DNA of 64,000 nucleotides. Source: Saccharothrix sp. NRRL B-16348 (GTDB lineage: Bacteria > Actinomycetota > Actinomycetes > Mycobacteriales > Pseudonocardiaceae). The notes beneath the pieces are model-generated. The model was not told the origin of the DNA. It searched no databases and saw nothing but the letters and a program-made list of their open reading frames with translations. The DNA lies in assembly GCF_001280085.1 (NCBI RefSeq), contig NZ_LGED01000269.1:62001-126000 (forward strand), in the 5' to 3' direction. The position numbers and the translations under genes were made by a program. The first letter of the stretch is position 1. The number at the start of each line of letters is the position of its first letter. Below are positions 16,621-25,011 of this stretch, in pieces.

Positions 16621-17565
16621 TCAGACCACCTCGGCGTTCGTCCAGGCGACCCAGGGCGCGGTGTGGAAGTACTGCTTCGACACGGCCTCGCCGACGTCGC
16701 GCACGGTGGCCTGCAGCGCCTTGAGCCGGCGCGGCAGGTCGTCGAGCAGGTCGTGCGGGCGCAGGAACTCCAGGTCGCTGCGCGCCCGGCCGAGCAGCCG
16801 CAACGCCTCGGCCCGCGCGCCGACGCGCACGGTGGGCTGGTGGTCGAGCTGCTCCAGGCACGCCTCGGCCTGCCTCAGCGCGTGGAACACCGAACGCGGG
16901 AACAGCCGGTCGAGCAGCAGGAACTGCACCACCCGTGAGGCGTCCATCGCGCCCCGGTACGTGCGCAGGTAGGTGTCGTGGGCCCCCGCCGACCGCAGCA
17001 CCGTCACCCAGCCGGGCGAGGACGCCTTGTCGGCCACGCGGGACAGCAGCAGCCGCACGATCATGTCCACCCGCTCGACCGACCGGCCGAGGACCAGGAA
17101 CCGCCAGCCGTCGTCGCGGCTCATCGTGGAGTCGGCCAGCCCGGCGAACATCGCCGCACGCTCCTCCACGAACGCGAAGAACGCGTGCGGCCCCATCACC
17201 CGCGCGTACGCCTGCCGTTCCCGCACCGCGTTGTACATCGCGTTGAGGCACTCCCACATCTCGGTGGAGACGACCTCGCGCGCGCCACGCGTGTTCTCCC
17301 GGGCGCTGTTGATCGACGCCACGATCGACCCCGCGTGGTCGGACGAGTAGGCCACCAGTTCGGTGAGCGACCACACGTCGAACGAGGCGTCGCCCGGCGC
17401 GTCGATGCCGAGCACGGCGAGCAGTTGGCGGCTGGTGGCGTCGGGGTCGACGGTGGCGTCCTCCAGCAGTTGGTGCACCGAGACGTCGAGGATGCGCGCC
17501 GTGTCGTCGGCGCGTTCGACGTACCGGCCGATCCAGTACAGGGACTCCGCGTTGCGAGCCAGCAT
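16621..17565 (-). CDS. alpha-E domain-containing protein (DUF403)
   Basis: A 314-aa all-helical alpha-E protein. The N-terminus LARNAESLYWIGRYVERADDTARI and the Glu-rich helices (EVVSTEMWECLNAMYNAVRE) are diagnostic. The molecular function is unknown; genes of this family almost always accompany a circularly permuted ATP-grasp and a transglutaminase. The ATG at 17565 shares one base with the upstream TGA (TGATG) and sits behind AAAAGGGGGCG, so the start is well supported; a GTG 3 nt upstream is the alternative. Confidence 0.92.
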   Translation of the reverse strand: MLARNAESLYWIGRYVERADDTARILDVSVHQLLEDATVDPDATSRQLLAVLGIDAPGDASFDVWSLTELVAYSSDHAGSIVASINSARENTRGAREVVSTEMWECLNAMYNAVRERQAYARVMGPHAFFAFVEERAAMFAGLADSTMSRDDGWRFLVLGRSVERVDMIVRLLLSRVADKASSPGWVTVLRSAGAHDTYLRTYRGAMDASRVVQFLLLDRLFPRSVFHALRQAEACLEQLDHQPTVRVGARAEALRLLGRARSDLEFLRPHDLLDDLPRRLKALQATVRDVGEAVSKQYFHTAPWVAWTNAEVV

Positions 17566-19208
17566 CACGCCCCCTTTTCCTGCTGCTGTTGTTGCTGCTG
17601 TTGGGACGTGGTCAGCTCCGGTCCCTGCTCGGCGGCGGGCGACTCCACCGCCGACGTCGCCAGGCCCGGTTCGGCCAGCTCACGGTCCACGGTGGAGGAG
17701 CGGGCGGCGAGCACCCACGTGTCCTTGGACCCGCCGCCCTGCGAGGAGTTCACGATCAGGCTGCCCTCCGGCAGCGCGACGCGGGTCAGGCCGCCGGGCA
17801 GCACGAAGATCGAGTTGCCGTCGTTGACCGCGAACGGCCGCAGGTCGACGTGCCGGGGAGCCAGCCGGTCGCCGACCTTGGTCGGCACGGTGGACAGCTG
17901 CACCACCGGCTGCGCGATCCAACCCCTCGGGTTGGCCCGGATCGTCCGGCGCAGGGCGTTCAGCTCGCGCGTCGACGCCTGCGGGCCGAACACGATGCCG
18001 TAGCCGCCGGAGCCCTCCACCGGCTTGACCACCAGCTCGTCCAGGTGGTCGAGCACGTGCGCGCGTTCCTCGGGCAGCCAGCAGCGGAACGTGTCGACGT
18101 TGGGCAGCAGCGGCTTCTCGCCCAGGTAGTACTGCACGATCTCGGGCAGGTAGGTGTAGACGAGCTTGTCGTCGGCCACGCCGTTGCCGACCGCGTTGGC
18201 GATGACGACGTTGCCCGCGCGGGCCGCGTTGAGCAGCCCGGCCACGCCGAGCACGGAGTCCGGGCGGAAGTGCACGGGGTCGAGGAAGTCGTCGTCGATG
18301 CGCCGGTAGATGACGTCGACCTGCCGCTCGCCCTCGGTGGTGCGCAGGTAGACGACGTTGTCGCGGCAGAACAGGTCCCGGCCCTCGACCAGTTCCACGC
18401 CCATCTGCCTGGCCAGCAGGGAGTGCTCGAAGTAGGCGGAGTTCGCCACGCCCGGCGTGAGCACGACGACGTTCGGGTCGGCGGCGTTGGGCGCGGCGGC
18501 GTTGCGCAGCGCGCGCAGCAGGTGCACGGCGTAGTCGCCGACGGACCGGACCCGGTGCCGGGCGAACAGGTCCGGGAAGACCCGCGCCATCGTGCGCCGG
18601 TTCTCCATCACGTACGACACGCCCGACGGGCAGCGGAGGTTGTCCTCGAGGACGCGGAACGTGCCCGACTCGTCACGCACCAGGTCGACGCCGGAGACGT
18701 GCAGGCGCACGCCGTTGGGCGGCTTGAGCAGCGTGGCTTCCCGGTGGAAGTGCTCGCACGAGGTGATCAGCCGACGCGGCAGCACGCCGTCGCGCACGAT
18801 CTGGGCGTCGCCGTAGATGTCGGCCAGGAACAGCTCCAGCGCCCGGACCCGCTGCACGATGCCGCGCTCCAGCTTCGACCACTCCGCCGCGGTGAGCACC
18901 CTGGGAATGAGGTCCAGCGGGAACGGCCGTTCCTGGCCGGACAGCGAGAACGTGATGCCCTGGTCGACGAACGCCCGGTCCAGCGCCTCGGACCGCGCGG
19001 TCAGCTCGGCGACCTGCGACGGCGCGATCGAGTCGTACAGCGCCCGGTACGCGCTGCGGACCGAGGAGTCCTCGCCGAACATCTCGTCGTACGCGTCGGC
19101 GTGCGGGCGGGCGGGGTCCAGGTAGCCGTCGAACAGCTCTCCGAGGCGCGCGACGGCGCGGGCCGGGGTGCGGCGCAGTCCTGACGTGCGTGCTCGGCTT
19201 CGCGTCAT
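17565..19208 (-). CDS. circularly permuted type 2 ATP-grasp protein
   Basis: A protein of about 547 aa of the CP_ATPgrasp_2 family. Conserved blocks include GITFSLSGQERPFPLDLIPR, VLEDNLRCPSGVSYVMENRR, VVVLTPGVANSAYFEHSLLA and VVKPVEGSGGYGIVFGPQAS (nucleotide-binding loop). It is expected to ligate a carboxylate to an amine or peptide with ATP. The C-terminal tail is unusual: after SSQGGGSKDTWVLA comes a low-complexity stretch ending in eight consecutive Gln. ATG 19208 has AGGA 8 nt upstream; ATG 19217 is the alternative. First gene of the three-gene operon. Confidence 0.92.
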   Translation of the reverse strand: MTRSRARTSGLRRTPARAVARLGELFDGYLDPARPHADAYDEMFGEDSSVRSAYRALYDSIAPSQVAELTARSEALDRAFVDQGITFSLSGQERPFPLDLIPRVLTAAEWSKLERGIVQRVRALELFLADIYGDAQIVRDGVLPRRLITSCEHFHREATLLKPPNGVRLHVSGVDLVRDESGTFRVLEDNLRCPSGVSYVMENRRTMARVFPDLFARHRVRSVGDYAVHLLRALRNAAAPNAADPNVVVLTPGVANSAYFEHSLLARQMGVELVEGRDLFCRDNVVYLRTTEGERQVDVIYRRIDDDFLDPVHFRPDSVLGVAGLLNAARAGNVVIANAVGNGVADDKLVYTYLPEIVQYYLGEKPLLPNVDTFRCWLPEERAHVLDHLDELVVKPVEGSGGYGIVFGPQASTRELNALRRTIRANPRGWIAQPVVQLSTVPTKVGDRLAPRHVDLRPFAVNDGNSIFVLPGGLTRVALPEGSLIVNSSQGGGSKDTWVLAARSSTVDRELAEPGLATSAVESPAAEQGPELTTSQQQQQQQQEKGA

Positions 19209-19365
19209 GGTCCACATCCTGACTACGTGAACGCCCGGAAAGCACTACCCCGACCACGGGAAGTTCAGGATGGAAACACCCCGGAAACATCCCCGGCGGC
19301 ATCTCCGGGCCGGTCTCGGGGCGGTCCCCGATGCGGTCCGAGCGCGCCGCGACGACGCTGGAGCC

Positions 19366-19962
19366 ATGGCGAACAACCTGATGAAGGCGTTGGACGCGGC
19401 GTTCGGGCACCCCCGCGGCAAGGTGGGCGAGCTGGGCGGCCGGGTCATGGCCGTGCTCAACGCGAAGGTCGAGGAGCACGTCACCGAGGTGGCCGCGCCG
19501 ACGTCCGAGGAGGTCGTGCTGGTGCTCGGCCCCGGTCCGGGGGTCGGGCTTAAGCTCGCCGGTGAACGTGCGCTCAAGGCGATCGGCGTCGACCCGTCGC
19601 AGGTCATGCTGGACGAGGCGCGCGAACGGTGCGCGGAGCTGATCGTGGCGGGTCGCGTGGAGCTGCGCGAGGGCGCGGCGACGCGGACCGGCCAGCCCGA
19701 GGACTCGGTCGACGTGGTGGTCTCGGTGAACAACCTCCAGCTGTGGGGCAACCGGCCGGCCGCGTTCCACGAGCTGTTCCGGGTGCTGCGGCCCGGCGGC
19801 AGGCTGGTCGTCTCGGTGCACCGGAGGGCGTTGGACACCTCCGAGTACGACCTGATCCAGGAGGCCGAGGCGGCGGGGTTCACCGGGGTGCGCACGTCGC
19901 TGCACCAGTACGGCGGCGTGGTCGGGCCCGCGGTGCAGCTACTGGCGGCGGTCCCGGCGTAG
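19366..19962 (+). CDS. class I SAM-dependent methyltransferase
   Basis: A 198-aa methyltransferase with a Rossmann core: motif I is VVLVLGPGPGVGLKLA, the acidic position is IGVDPSQVMLDEAR, and motif IV is SVDVVVSVNNLQLW followed by LFRVLRPGGRLVVSVHR. The acceptor cannot be predicted. ATG 19366 has GGAG 3 nt upstream, and the shorter start is the one with a family-like N-terminus. The tail overlaps the convergent VOC gene by 24 bp. Confidence 0.87.
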   Translation: MANNLMKALDAAFGHPRGKVGELGGRVMAVLNAKVEEHVTEVAAPTSEEVVLVLGPGPGVGLKLAGERALKAIGVDPSQVMLDEARERCAELIVAGRVELREGAATRTGQPEDSVDVVVSVNNLQLWGNRPAAFHELFRVLRPGGRLVVSVHRRALDTSEYDLIQEAEAAGFTGVRTSLHQYGGVVGPAVQLLAAVPA

Positions 19963-20307
19963 CGGGTGGTCGGCGGGCACCTCGACCAGCACGATGCGCC
20001 TGCCGTCCGGGTCGGCGATCCACAGCTCGTCCAGGCCCCACGGTTCGCGCCGGGCGGGCCGGACGACGTGCTCGGCGAGCTGTTCGGCGGCCCGCCGCAG
20101 GTCACGCACCTGGAGCCACAGCTGCGTGGCGTCCGTGGGGTCCTCGGCCGAGGCGCCGGAGACCTCCAGGAACCCCTGGCCGAGGAAGAACACGGTGCCG
20201 CCGGGGAACTCCCGGTGCACGGCCAGGCCGAGCACGTCCCGGTAGAACGCCCGGGCGCGCTCCGGCTCGCACGAGCGGACGAGGACGCGGCTGCTCAGGA
20301 TCTCCAC
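19939..20307 (-). CDS. VOC family (glyoxalase-like) protein
   Basis: A 122-aa vicinal-oxygen-chelate fold protein: SRVLVRSCEPERARAFYRDV, FFLGQGFLEVSG, and C-terminal LWIADPDGRRIVLVEVP with the metal-ligand Glu. Such small proteins include glyoxalase-like and antibiotic-binding proteins; function unassigned. GTG 20307 is the only start that gives a normal domain length after the upstream GNAT stop at 20321. The frame is open far upstream, but there it is shadow sequence of the AlkZ-like gene. Confidence 0.82.
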   Translation of the reverse strand: MEILSSRVLVRSCEPERARAFYRDVLGLAVHREFPGGTVFFLGQGFLEVSGASAEDPTDATQLWLQVRDLRRAAEQLAEHVVRPARREPWGLDELWIADPDGRRIVLVEVPADHPLRRDRRQ

Positions 20308-20320
20308 GCCGCTCAGGCGA

Positions 20321-20782
20321 TCACACGTCCAGGTCCAGCGCCATTCGCACGTGCGTCTCGTCGCGGCCGGTCTCACGCCAGCCGTGGGCGAGGTAGAAGC
20401 GCTGCGCCCGGTGGTTCTCCACGAACACGTCCAGGCGCGCGGTGGTGATGCCGAGGTCACGCAGCGCGTCCAGAGCCGCGTCGTGCAACGCGTGGCCGAC
20501 GCCGTTGCCCCACCGCGCGGGGGCGACGTGCAGCAGCCCCAGCTCACCGTCCGGCCCGACCTGCGCGAACCCGGCGAACTCGTGGTCGAGGTCGGCGCAC
20601 AGCCACACCCGGCCCGGTTTGTCGAAGATGTCGTCACCGAGGGCCCGTGCCGACCGCTCCCACTCGGCCAGTTCCGCCTCGGGCAGGTGCCCGTCGTAGT
20701 AGCTGCGCCGCGCCGCGATGTACACCTCGACGAGAGGCGCCAGGTCGTCGGCGCGCGGTGAACGCACGGTGATCGTCCCCAT
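20321..20782 (-). CDS. GNAT family N-acetyltransferase
   Basis: A 153-aa acetyltransferase. VRSPRADDLAPLVEVYIAARRSYYDGHLPE leads into the acetyl-CoA-binding motif LLHVAPARWGNGVGHALHDA (a Q/R-x-x-G-x-G/A variant: RWGNGVG), then LDVFVENHRAQRFYLAHGWRE, the typical C-terminal GNAT block. Acceptor unknown. ATG 20782 lies 4 nt after the stop of the upstream winged-helix gene, so the two are co-transcribed. Confidence 0.87.
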   Translation of the reverse strand: MGTITVRSPRADDLAPLVEVYIAARRSYYDGHLPEAELAEWERSARALGDDIFDKPGRVWLCADLDHEFAGFAQVGPDGELGLLHVAPARWGNGVGHALHDAALDALRDLGITTARLDVFVENHRAQRFYLAHGWRETGRDETHVRMALDLDV

Positions 20783-20786
20783 GCAC

Positions 20787-21896
20787 TCAGGGACGTGCCG
20801 CCGCCGGCGAGGTTGTCCGGATCTCGTGCTTCGGCACGTCCGGCGCGAGGAACGCCAGCAGCCGCTCCCCTTCCCGCTCCACCTCCTCCACCGCGGGCAG
20901 GCGGTGGAACGGCCGCAGCTCCAGCGTGGCGACCTCCTTGGTGCGGTGCAGCTTCCAGTCGCCCGCCGTGACACCGTCGACCAGGAAGAACTGCGGCACG
21001 GGGCCGTGCGGGTCGTAGTTCTGGGCACGCACGTCGTCGGTGACCACCCGACGCCGGTCGGCGTGCGAGAGCAGGACGTTGTCGAAGTCGTACAGGAACC
21101 TCGGCGGCGCGGGCACGTCCTCGTCCGGCCGGGGCGCGTCGGGCAGGTCGAACAGCTCCTGGCCGTCCTCGTCGCGCAGCCGCAGCAGGGGCAGCCCTTC
21201 GACCACCTCGCGCAGCCGGGTGAGGCCGGACCACGTCTGCACGTCCTTCACCGTCGCGGGCCCGAACGCGGCCAGGTAGCGCAGCACCACGTCGTCCACC
21301 GAGGGCTTGTCCGCCACGGAAGCGCCGAGCCACGTCTCCGCGCTGGTGTGCGCGATCGTGCCGCTGCGGCCCCACACCCCGCGCGGCGGCACCTGCACCA
21401 ACGGCACCAGGCAGCGGATCGCGTAGGCCAGCGAGGCGGGCGCGCGGTCGGGCCACTGCTCGTGCAGCAGCGTGCCCAGCTCCTTGTTGGTGCGCGGCTT
21501 CTCGGCGAGCAACGCGCGGCCGGCGGCCACCACCGCGTCGACGTCCAGCCCTCGCATGTCCCGGCCGTGGGTGTGGTTGCGGAACAGGTCCCGGTCGAGC
21601 ACGGGCTGGACCACCGGGCGCAGCGCGAGCGCGTCCGCGGCGGTGACCAGGTGGATCGTCGACCGCATCACGGCGATGCGCACCAGTTCGCGGTCCACGA
21701 GCAGGTCCGCGGCCCGGTCGGGGGTGAAGTCGGCGATCCGCGTCCACAGGCCCGTGTACCAGGTGTGCGGCGTCTGGGCCTGCAACCCGACCAGGTGCGT
21801 GACGACCTCGGGCACGGTCGCCTCGGTGCGGGCGAGCAGGAACTGGCGGGCCAGGGTGGCTCGCCCGAGGGCGCGACGGCTCAGTACCGGGGTCAT
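20787..21896 (-). CDS. winged-helix DNA-binding protein, AlkZ-like DNA glycosylase family
   Basis: A 369-aa HTH_42/AlkZ family protein. The catalytic-loop QxQ signature is present in HLVGLQAQTPHTWYTGLW, and FDNVLLSHADRRRVV and VDGVTAGDWKLHR are further family blocks. Characterised members (AlkZ, YcaQ) excise bulky alkylated or crosslinked purines; in Streptomyces some confer self-resistance to DNA-alkylating natural products. Several paralogues are common, so housekeeping repair is as likely as self-resistance. ATG 21896 begins MTPVLSRRALGRATLARQFL. Confidence 0.85.
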   Translation of the reverse strand: MTPVLSRRALGRATLARQFLLARTEATVPEVVTHLVGLQAQTPHTWYTGLWTRIADFTPDRAADLLVDRELVRIAVMRSTIHLVTAADALALRPVVQPVLDRDLFRNHTHGRDMRGLDVDAVVAAGRALLAEKPRTNKELGTLLHEQWPDRAPASLAYAIRCLVPLVQVPPRGVWGRSGTIAHTSAETWLGASVADKPSVDDVVLRYLAAFGPATVKDVQTWSGLTRLREVVEGLPLLRLRDEDGQELFDLPDAPRPDEDVPAPPRFLYDFDNVLLSHADRRRVVTDDVRAQNYDPHGPVPQFFLVDGVTAGDWKLHRTKEVATLELRPFHRLPAVEEVEREGERLLAFLAPDVPKHEIRTTSPAAARP

Positions 21897-21967
21897 GCGC
21901 CCACGGTAGATCCGATTGCGGTCAACTCCTGTCCTCGTATCGACCTCGACTTGCCCGGCGTCTCGAA

Positions 21968-21983
21968 AAAGTGATATCACTTT
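21968..21983. promoter_or_regulatory. 16-bp perfect palindrome in the SPFH/RHH operon promoter
   Basis: AAAGTGATATCACTTT is a perfect AT-rich palindrome in a very GC-rich setting, 35 bp upstream of the SPFH ATG. A possible promoter (TTGCCC at 21951, 18 bp, TATCAC at 21975) would put the -10 inside the palindrome. Likely an operator; the second gene of the operon encodes a ribbon-helix-helix protein that could bind it. That link is inference. Confidence 0.7.
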
Positions 21984-22017
21984 GCTAGGCACGCGATATG
22001 CGAACGAGGGGTGGAAC

Positions 22018-22941
22018 ATGGACGCGATGACGGACGTGGCGGTGCGGATGCCGACTCCGGTGGTCCGGGAGCGGGAGGCGCGGGCGGTCTCCGGGTGGGG
22101 CGTGTTCGGCGGCGCGGTGGTCGTGCTGCTGCTGGGCGCGGCGGTGCTCGTCCTCGGCTCGATCCCGGGCGACGACGGGCCGAGCGTCCCGGCGATCGTC
22201 GGCGGCGCGCTGATGATGGCGGGCAGCGGCCTCGCGGGCGCCGGGTTGTTCACCGTCGCGCCGGGCGAGTCGCGCGTGCTCCAGTTCGCCGGCCGCTACA
22301 CCGGCACCGTCCGCCAGGACGGCCTGCGGTGGGCGAACCCGTTCACCACGAAGGTGCGGGTGTCGACCCGGATCCGCAACCACGAGACCGCGACGCTGAA
22401 GGTCAACGACGCCGACGGCAACCCGATCGAGATCGCCGCCGTGGTGGTGTGGCAGGTCGAGGACACCGCGCGGGCGAAGTTCGAGGTGGACGACTTCGTG
22501 CGGTTCGTCGGCATCCAGACCGAGACCGCGGTGCGGCACATCGCGACCAGCTACCCGTACGACAACCACGAGGAGACCGGGCTGTCGCTGCGGGAGAACG
22601 CGGACGAGATCACCGAGACGCTGTCGGTGGAGATCGCGGCACGGGTGCAGGCGGCCGGCGTGAAGGTGATCGAATCCCGGCTCACGCACCTGGCCTACGC
22701 TCCGGAGATCGCGCAGGCGATGCTGCAGCGCCAGCAGGCGGGCGCGGTGGTCGCGGCGCGGTCGCGGATCGTGGAGGGCGCGGTCGGCATGGTCCAGCTC
22801 GCGCTGGCCAGGCTCGCCGAGGAGGACGTGGTGGAACTGGACGAGGAGCGCAAGGCCGCGATGGTGTCGAACCTGCTGGTCGTGCTCTGCGGCGACCGAT
22901 CCACCCAGCCAGTGGTCAACGCCGGGTCGTTGTACACCTGA
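22018..22941 (+). CDS. SPFH/Band 7 domain membrane protein
   Basis: A 307-aa protein with two N-terminal hydrophobic segments ([20 protein letters not shown] and [19 protein letters not shown]) and a stomatin/prohibitin-type SPFH domain (about 85-230; [56 protein letters not shown]). The C-terminal helix is rich in Ala/Gln. SPFH proteins form membrane microdomain scaffolds and often act with proteases. ATG 22018 has GAGGGG upstream. The next gene starts 1 nt after the stop. Confidence 0.92.
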   Translation: MDAMTDVAVRMPTPVVREREARAVSGWGVFGGAVVVLLLGAAVLVLGSIPGDDGPSVPAIVGGALMMAGSGLAGAGLFTVAPGESRVLQFAGRYTGTVRQDGLRWANPFTTKVRVSTRIRNHETATLKVNDADGNPIEIAAVVVWQVEDTARAKFEVDDFVRFVGIQTETAVRHIATSYPYDNHEETGLSLRENADEITETLSVEIAARVQAAGVKVIESRLTHLAYAPEIAQAMLQRQQAGAVVAARSRIVEGAVGMVQLALARLAEEDVVELDEERKAAMVSNLLVVLCGDRSTQPVVNAGSLYT

Positions 22942-22942
22942 C

Positions 22943-23167
22943 GTGGCCGAGCGCAAGAGCGTCCTGCTGCGCCTCGACCCGGCGGTGCACGACGCGCTGA
23001 CGAGGTGGGCGAACGACGAGCTGCGCAGCACGAACGCGCAGATCGAGTTCCTGCTGCGCCGCGCGCTCGCCGAAGCAGGCAGGCTGCCCACCGGCACGGC
23101 CGACCAACCCAGGCGCGGCCGGCCGCGCAAGCAGGACAAGGAAGACGCGGAACGGGAGCAGGACTAG
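22943..23167 (+). CDS. Arc/CopG-type ribbon-helix-helix protein
   Basis: A 74-aa protein: the beta-strand [20 protein letters not shown] and the helix [20 protein letters not shown] follow the Arc/MetJ ribbon-helix-helix pattern. A basic tail ([16 protein letters not shown]) follows. GTG 22943 starts 1 nt after the SPFH stop, so translation is coupled. It is sometimes labelled an antitoxin because of the fold, but no toxin gene adjoins. It may autoregulate through the palindrome at 21968-21983. Confidence 0.83.
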   Translation: MAERKSVLLRLDPAVHDALTRWANDELRSTNAQIEFLLRRALAEAGRLPTGTADQPRRGRPRKQDKEDAEREQD

Positions 23168-23194
23168 CGGTCCTCTCCGTTCGAGATCCGGGAC

Positions 23195-23226
23195 GGACGT
23201 CGGCGGCGCACCACCCGCCGGCGTCC
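23195..23226 (+). terminator. intrinsic terminator after the SPFH/RHH operon
   Basis: GGACGTCGGCGG (23195-23206), 8-nt loop, CCGCCGGCGTCC (23215-23226): a 12-bp stem with one T-G wobble pair, 28 bp after the RHH stop. No T-run. Confidence 0.65.
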
Positions 23227-23291
23227 TCCGCGTCGCAGCCGTTCGAGTGATCGACTCGCGGAGTGACGTGGCCGGTGCGACTGTTGGCGGG

Positions 23292-24071
23292 GTGAGCGAG
23301 CTGAACTCCCCGTACGCGCCGGGCACACCCGCGTGGGTGGACATGATGACCACCGACCGCGACGCCACCATGGAGTTCTACGGTGGCCTGTTCGGTTGGG
23401 ACTTCGAGATCGGCGGCCCGGAGACCGGGCACTACACGATGGCGCTGGTGCGCGGCCTGCCCGTGGCGGGGTTCGGCGAGATGCCGTCGGACGTGATGTT
23501 CCCCGTCGTGTGGACGACCTACCTGGCCACCGACGACCTGGACGAGTCGCTGGAGAAGCTGAACGCCAACGGCGGCAAGGTGCTCGTGCCGGAGTTCGAC
23601 ACCGGCGGGCCGGGTCGCGGCGCCATCGCGGTGGACCCGTACGGCGCGGCGTTCGGGCTGTGGGAGGCGGGCACGCACATCGGCGCGTACGTGGTGAACG
23701 AGCCCGGCTCGGTGGTGTGGAACGAGCTGGCCACCCGCGACCCGTTCGGCGCGGCGGAGTTCTACCAGCAGGTGTTCGACGTGGGGCTCGACCCGTTGCC
23801 GGACTTCCCGTACACGCAGCTGCGGGTCGAAGGCCGTGCGGTGGCGGGCGTGTTCGGGATGGCCAACGAGATCCCCGCCGAGATCCCGCCGCACTGGATG
23901 ACCTACTTCGCGGTGACCGACGCCGACGCGGCGGCCCGCCGGGTGGAGGAGCTGGGCGGCGTCACGGTCGGCGACGTGGTCGAGTCGCGGTTCGGCCGGT
24001 TCACCACAGCCGGCGACCCGATGGGCGCGACGTTCCGGCTCATCCAACCGCCGCCTTCCACCCCAGACTGA
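23292..24071 (+). CDS. VOC family protein with two glyoxalase-like domains
   Basis: A 259-aa protein made of two VOC domains. Domain 1 (about 5-120) carries [20 protein letters not shown] and [16 protein letters not shown]. Domain 2 (about 128-255) carries [20 protein letters not shown] and [15 protein letters not shown]. The arrangement is that of the actinobacterial 27-30 kDa antigen (CFP30B) family; function unknown. GTG 23292 is behind GGCGGG and begins at the family N-terminus ([17 protein letters not shown]); the upstream start at 23247 adds 15 unlikely residues. The tail overlaps the TauE gene by 32 bp. Confidence 0.88.
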   Translation: MSELNSPYAPGTPAWVDMMTTDRDATMEFYGGLFGWDFEIGGPETGHYTMALVRGLPVAGFGEMPSDVMFPVVWTTYLATDDLDESLEKLNANGGKVLVPEFDTGGPGRGAIAVDPYGAAFGLWEAGTHIGAYVVNEPGSVVWNELATRDPFGAAEFYQQVFDVGLDPLPDFPYTQLRVEGRAVAGVFGMANEIPAEIPPHWMTYFAVTDADAAARRVEELGGVTVGDVVESRFGRFTTAGDPMGATFRLIQPPPSTPD

Positions 24072-24843
24072 CCACCAGCGCCACCACGACGGTGAGGAAC
24101 ACCCGGCGCACGAACGCCGATCCGCGCCGCACCGCCAGCCGCGCGCCGAACACCGCGCCGGTCAGGTTGCACAGCGCGAGCACCAAACCCAAGCCCCACA
24201 GCACTTTCCCGGCCGGGATGAAGTACAGCAGGGCACCCAGGTTGGTGGCCACGTTGACGACCTTGGCCGTGGCCGAGGCGCGCAGGAACGCGAACCCCAC
24301 CAGGCCCACGAGCAGGAACACCAGGAAAGCGCCCGTGCCCGGCCCCGCCAGGCCGTCGTAGAAGCCGATCACCGCGCCGCCGACGGCCATCACGGCGATC
24401 TGCGCGAAGCGCGTGAACCTCGACGTCTCGGCCACACCCAGCTCCGGCTTGCGCCACGTGTAGAGGCCGACGCCGACCAGCGCGACGAGCACCACGCCGT
24501 TGAGGACACCCGGCGCCAACGCGCCCGCGAACGCCGCGCCGCCCACCGCGCCCGCGAACGCCGCCACCGCCATCGGCAACGCCGACGACCAGTCGATCGC
24601 GGCCTGCCGGGAGTAGGTGCGCACCGCGGCCGCCGTGCCGACCACGGACGCGATCTTGTTGGTGGCCAGCGCGTACAGCGGCTGGCCACCGGGCGCGATC
24701 AGCAGCAGCGCGGGCAGCTGGATCAGCCCGCCACCGCCCACCACCGCGTCGACCGCGCCGGCGACGACGGCGGCCAGGCAGAGGAACAGCAGGGCGGCGA
24801 GCGAGACGTGCCCGAAACCGGGCCAGTCGAGTGCGGCGGTCAC
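24040..24843 (-). CDS. TauE/SafE family sulfite exporter-like permease
   Basis: A 267-aa polytopic membrane protein with eight hydrophobic helices. Family motifs are [20 protein letters not shown] and [21 protein letters not shown] in the first half and the repeat [21 protein letters not shown] and [21 protein letters not shown] in the second half. The family moves sulfite, sulfonates or organic anions; the substrate here is unknown. It is monocistronic and convergent with the VOC gene. Confidence 0.9.
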   Translation of the reverse strand: MTAALDWPGFGHVSLAALLFLCLAAVVAGAVDAVVGGGGLIQLPALLLIAPGGQPLYALATNKIASVVGTAAAVRTYSRQAAIDWSSALPMAVAAFAGAVGGAAFAGALAPGVLNGVVLVALVGVGLYTWRKPELGVAETSRFTRFAQIAVMAVGGAVIGFYDGLAGPGTGAFLVFLLVGLVGFAFLRASATAKVVNVATNLGALLYFIPAGKVLWGLGLVLALCNLTGAVFGARLAVRRGSAFVRRVFLTVVVALVVSLGWKAAVG

Positions 24844-24910
24844 CCGCCCAGCCTAATCGGACGCTTGTACTGCTTTTTCCCGGCACGGCTCCCACCGCTG
24901 GTCGTCGGCG

Positions 24911-24924
24911 TGGGAACGCTCCCA
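24911..24924. promoter_or_regulatory. CebR-like operator upstream of the GH3 gene
   Basis: TGGGAACGCTCCCA differs at one position from the Streptomyces CebR (LacI-family cellobiose repressor) consensus TGGGAGCGCTCCCA. It is centred about 94 bp upstream of the GTG of a secreted glucosidase-type GH3 enzyme, a known CebR target type. The regulator is not in the window. Confidence 0.72.
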
Positions 24925-24947
24925 AATAGGCCATTCAGCCCTGTTGT

Positions 24948-24981
24948 GTGCCAGGTCACGCGGGAAAGGGTGACCTGGCAC
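24948..24981 (+). promoter_or_regulatory. 12-bp inverted repeat / leader hairpin before the GH3 gene
   Basis: GTGCCAGGTCAC (24948-24959), 10-nt loop, GTGACCTGGCAC (24970-24981) is a perfect 12-bp inverted repeat between the CebR-like site and the Shine-Dalgarno AGGAGG (24999-25004). It could be an RNA stem in the 5' leader or a second protein-binding site. The sequence alone does not decide. Confidence 0.6.
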
Positions 24982-25011
24982 GTTCAATCGATCCACGCAG
25001 GAGGTTTCTCG

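Noticed and set aside
22943..23167. RHH protein as antitoxin of a TA pair
   Set aside because: The partner gene is an SPFH membrane protein, and no toxin-like gene is adjacent.
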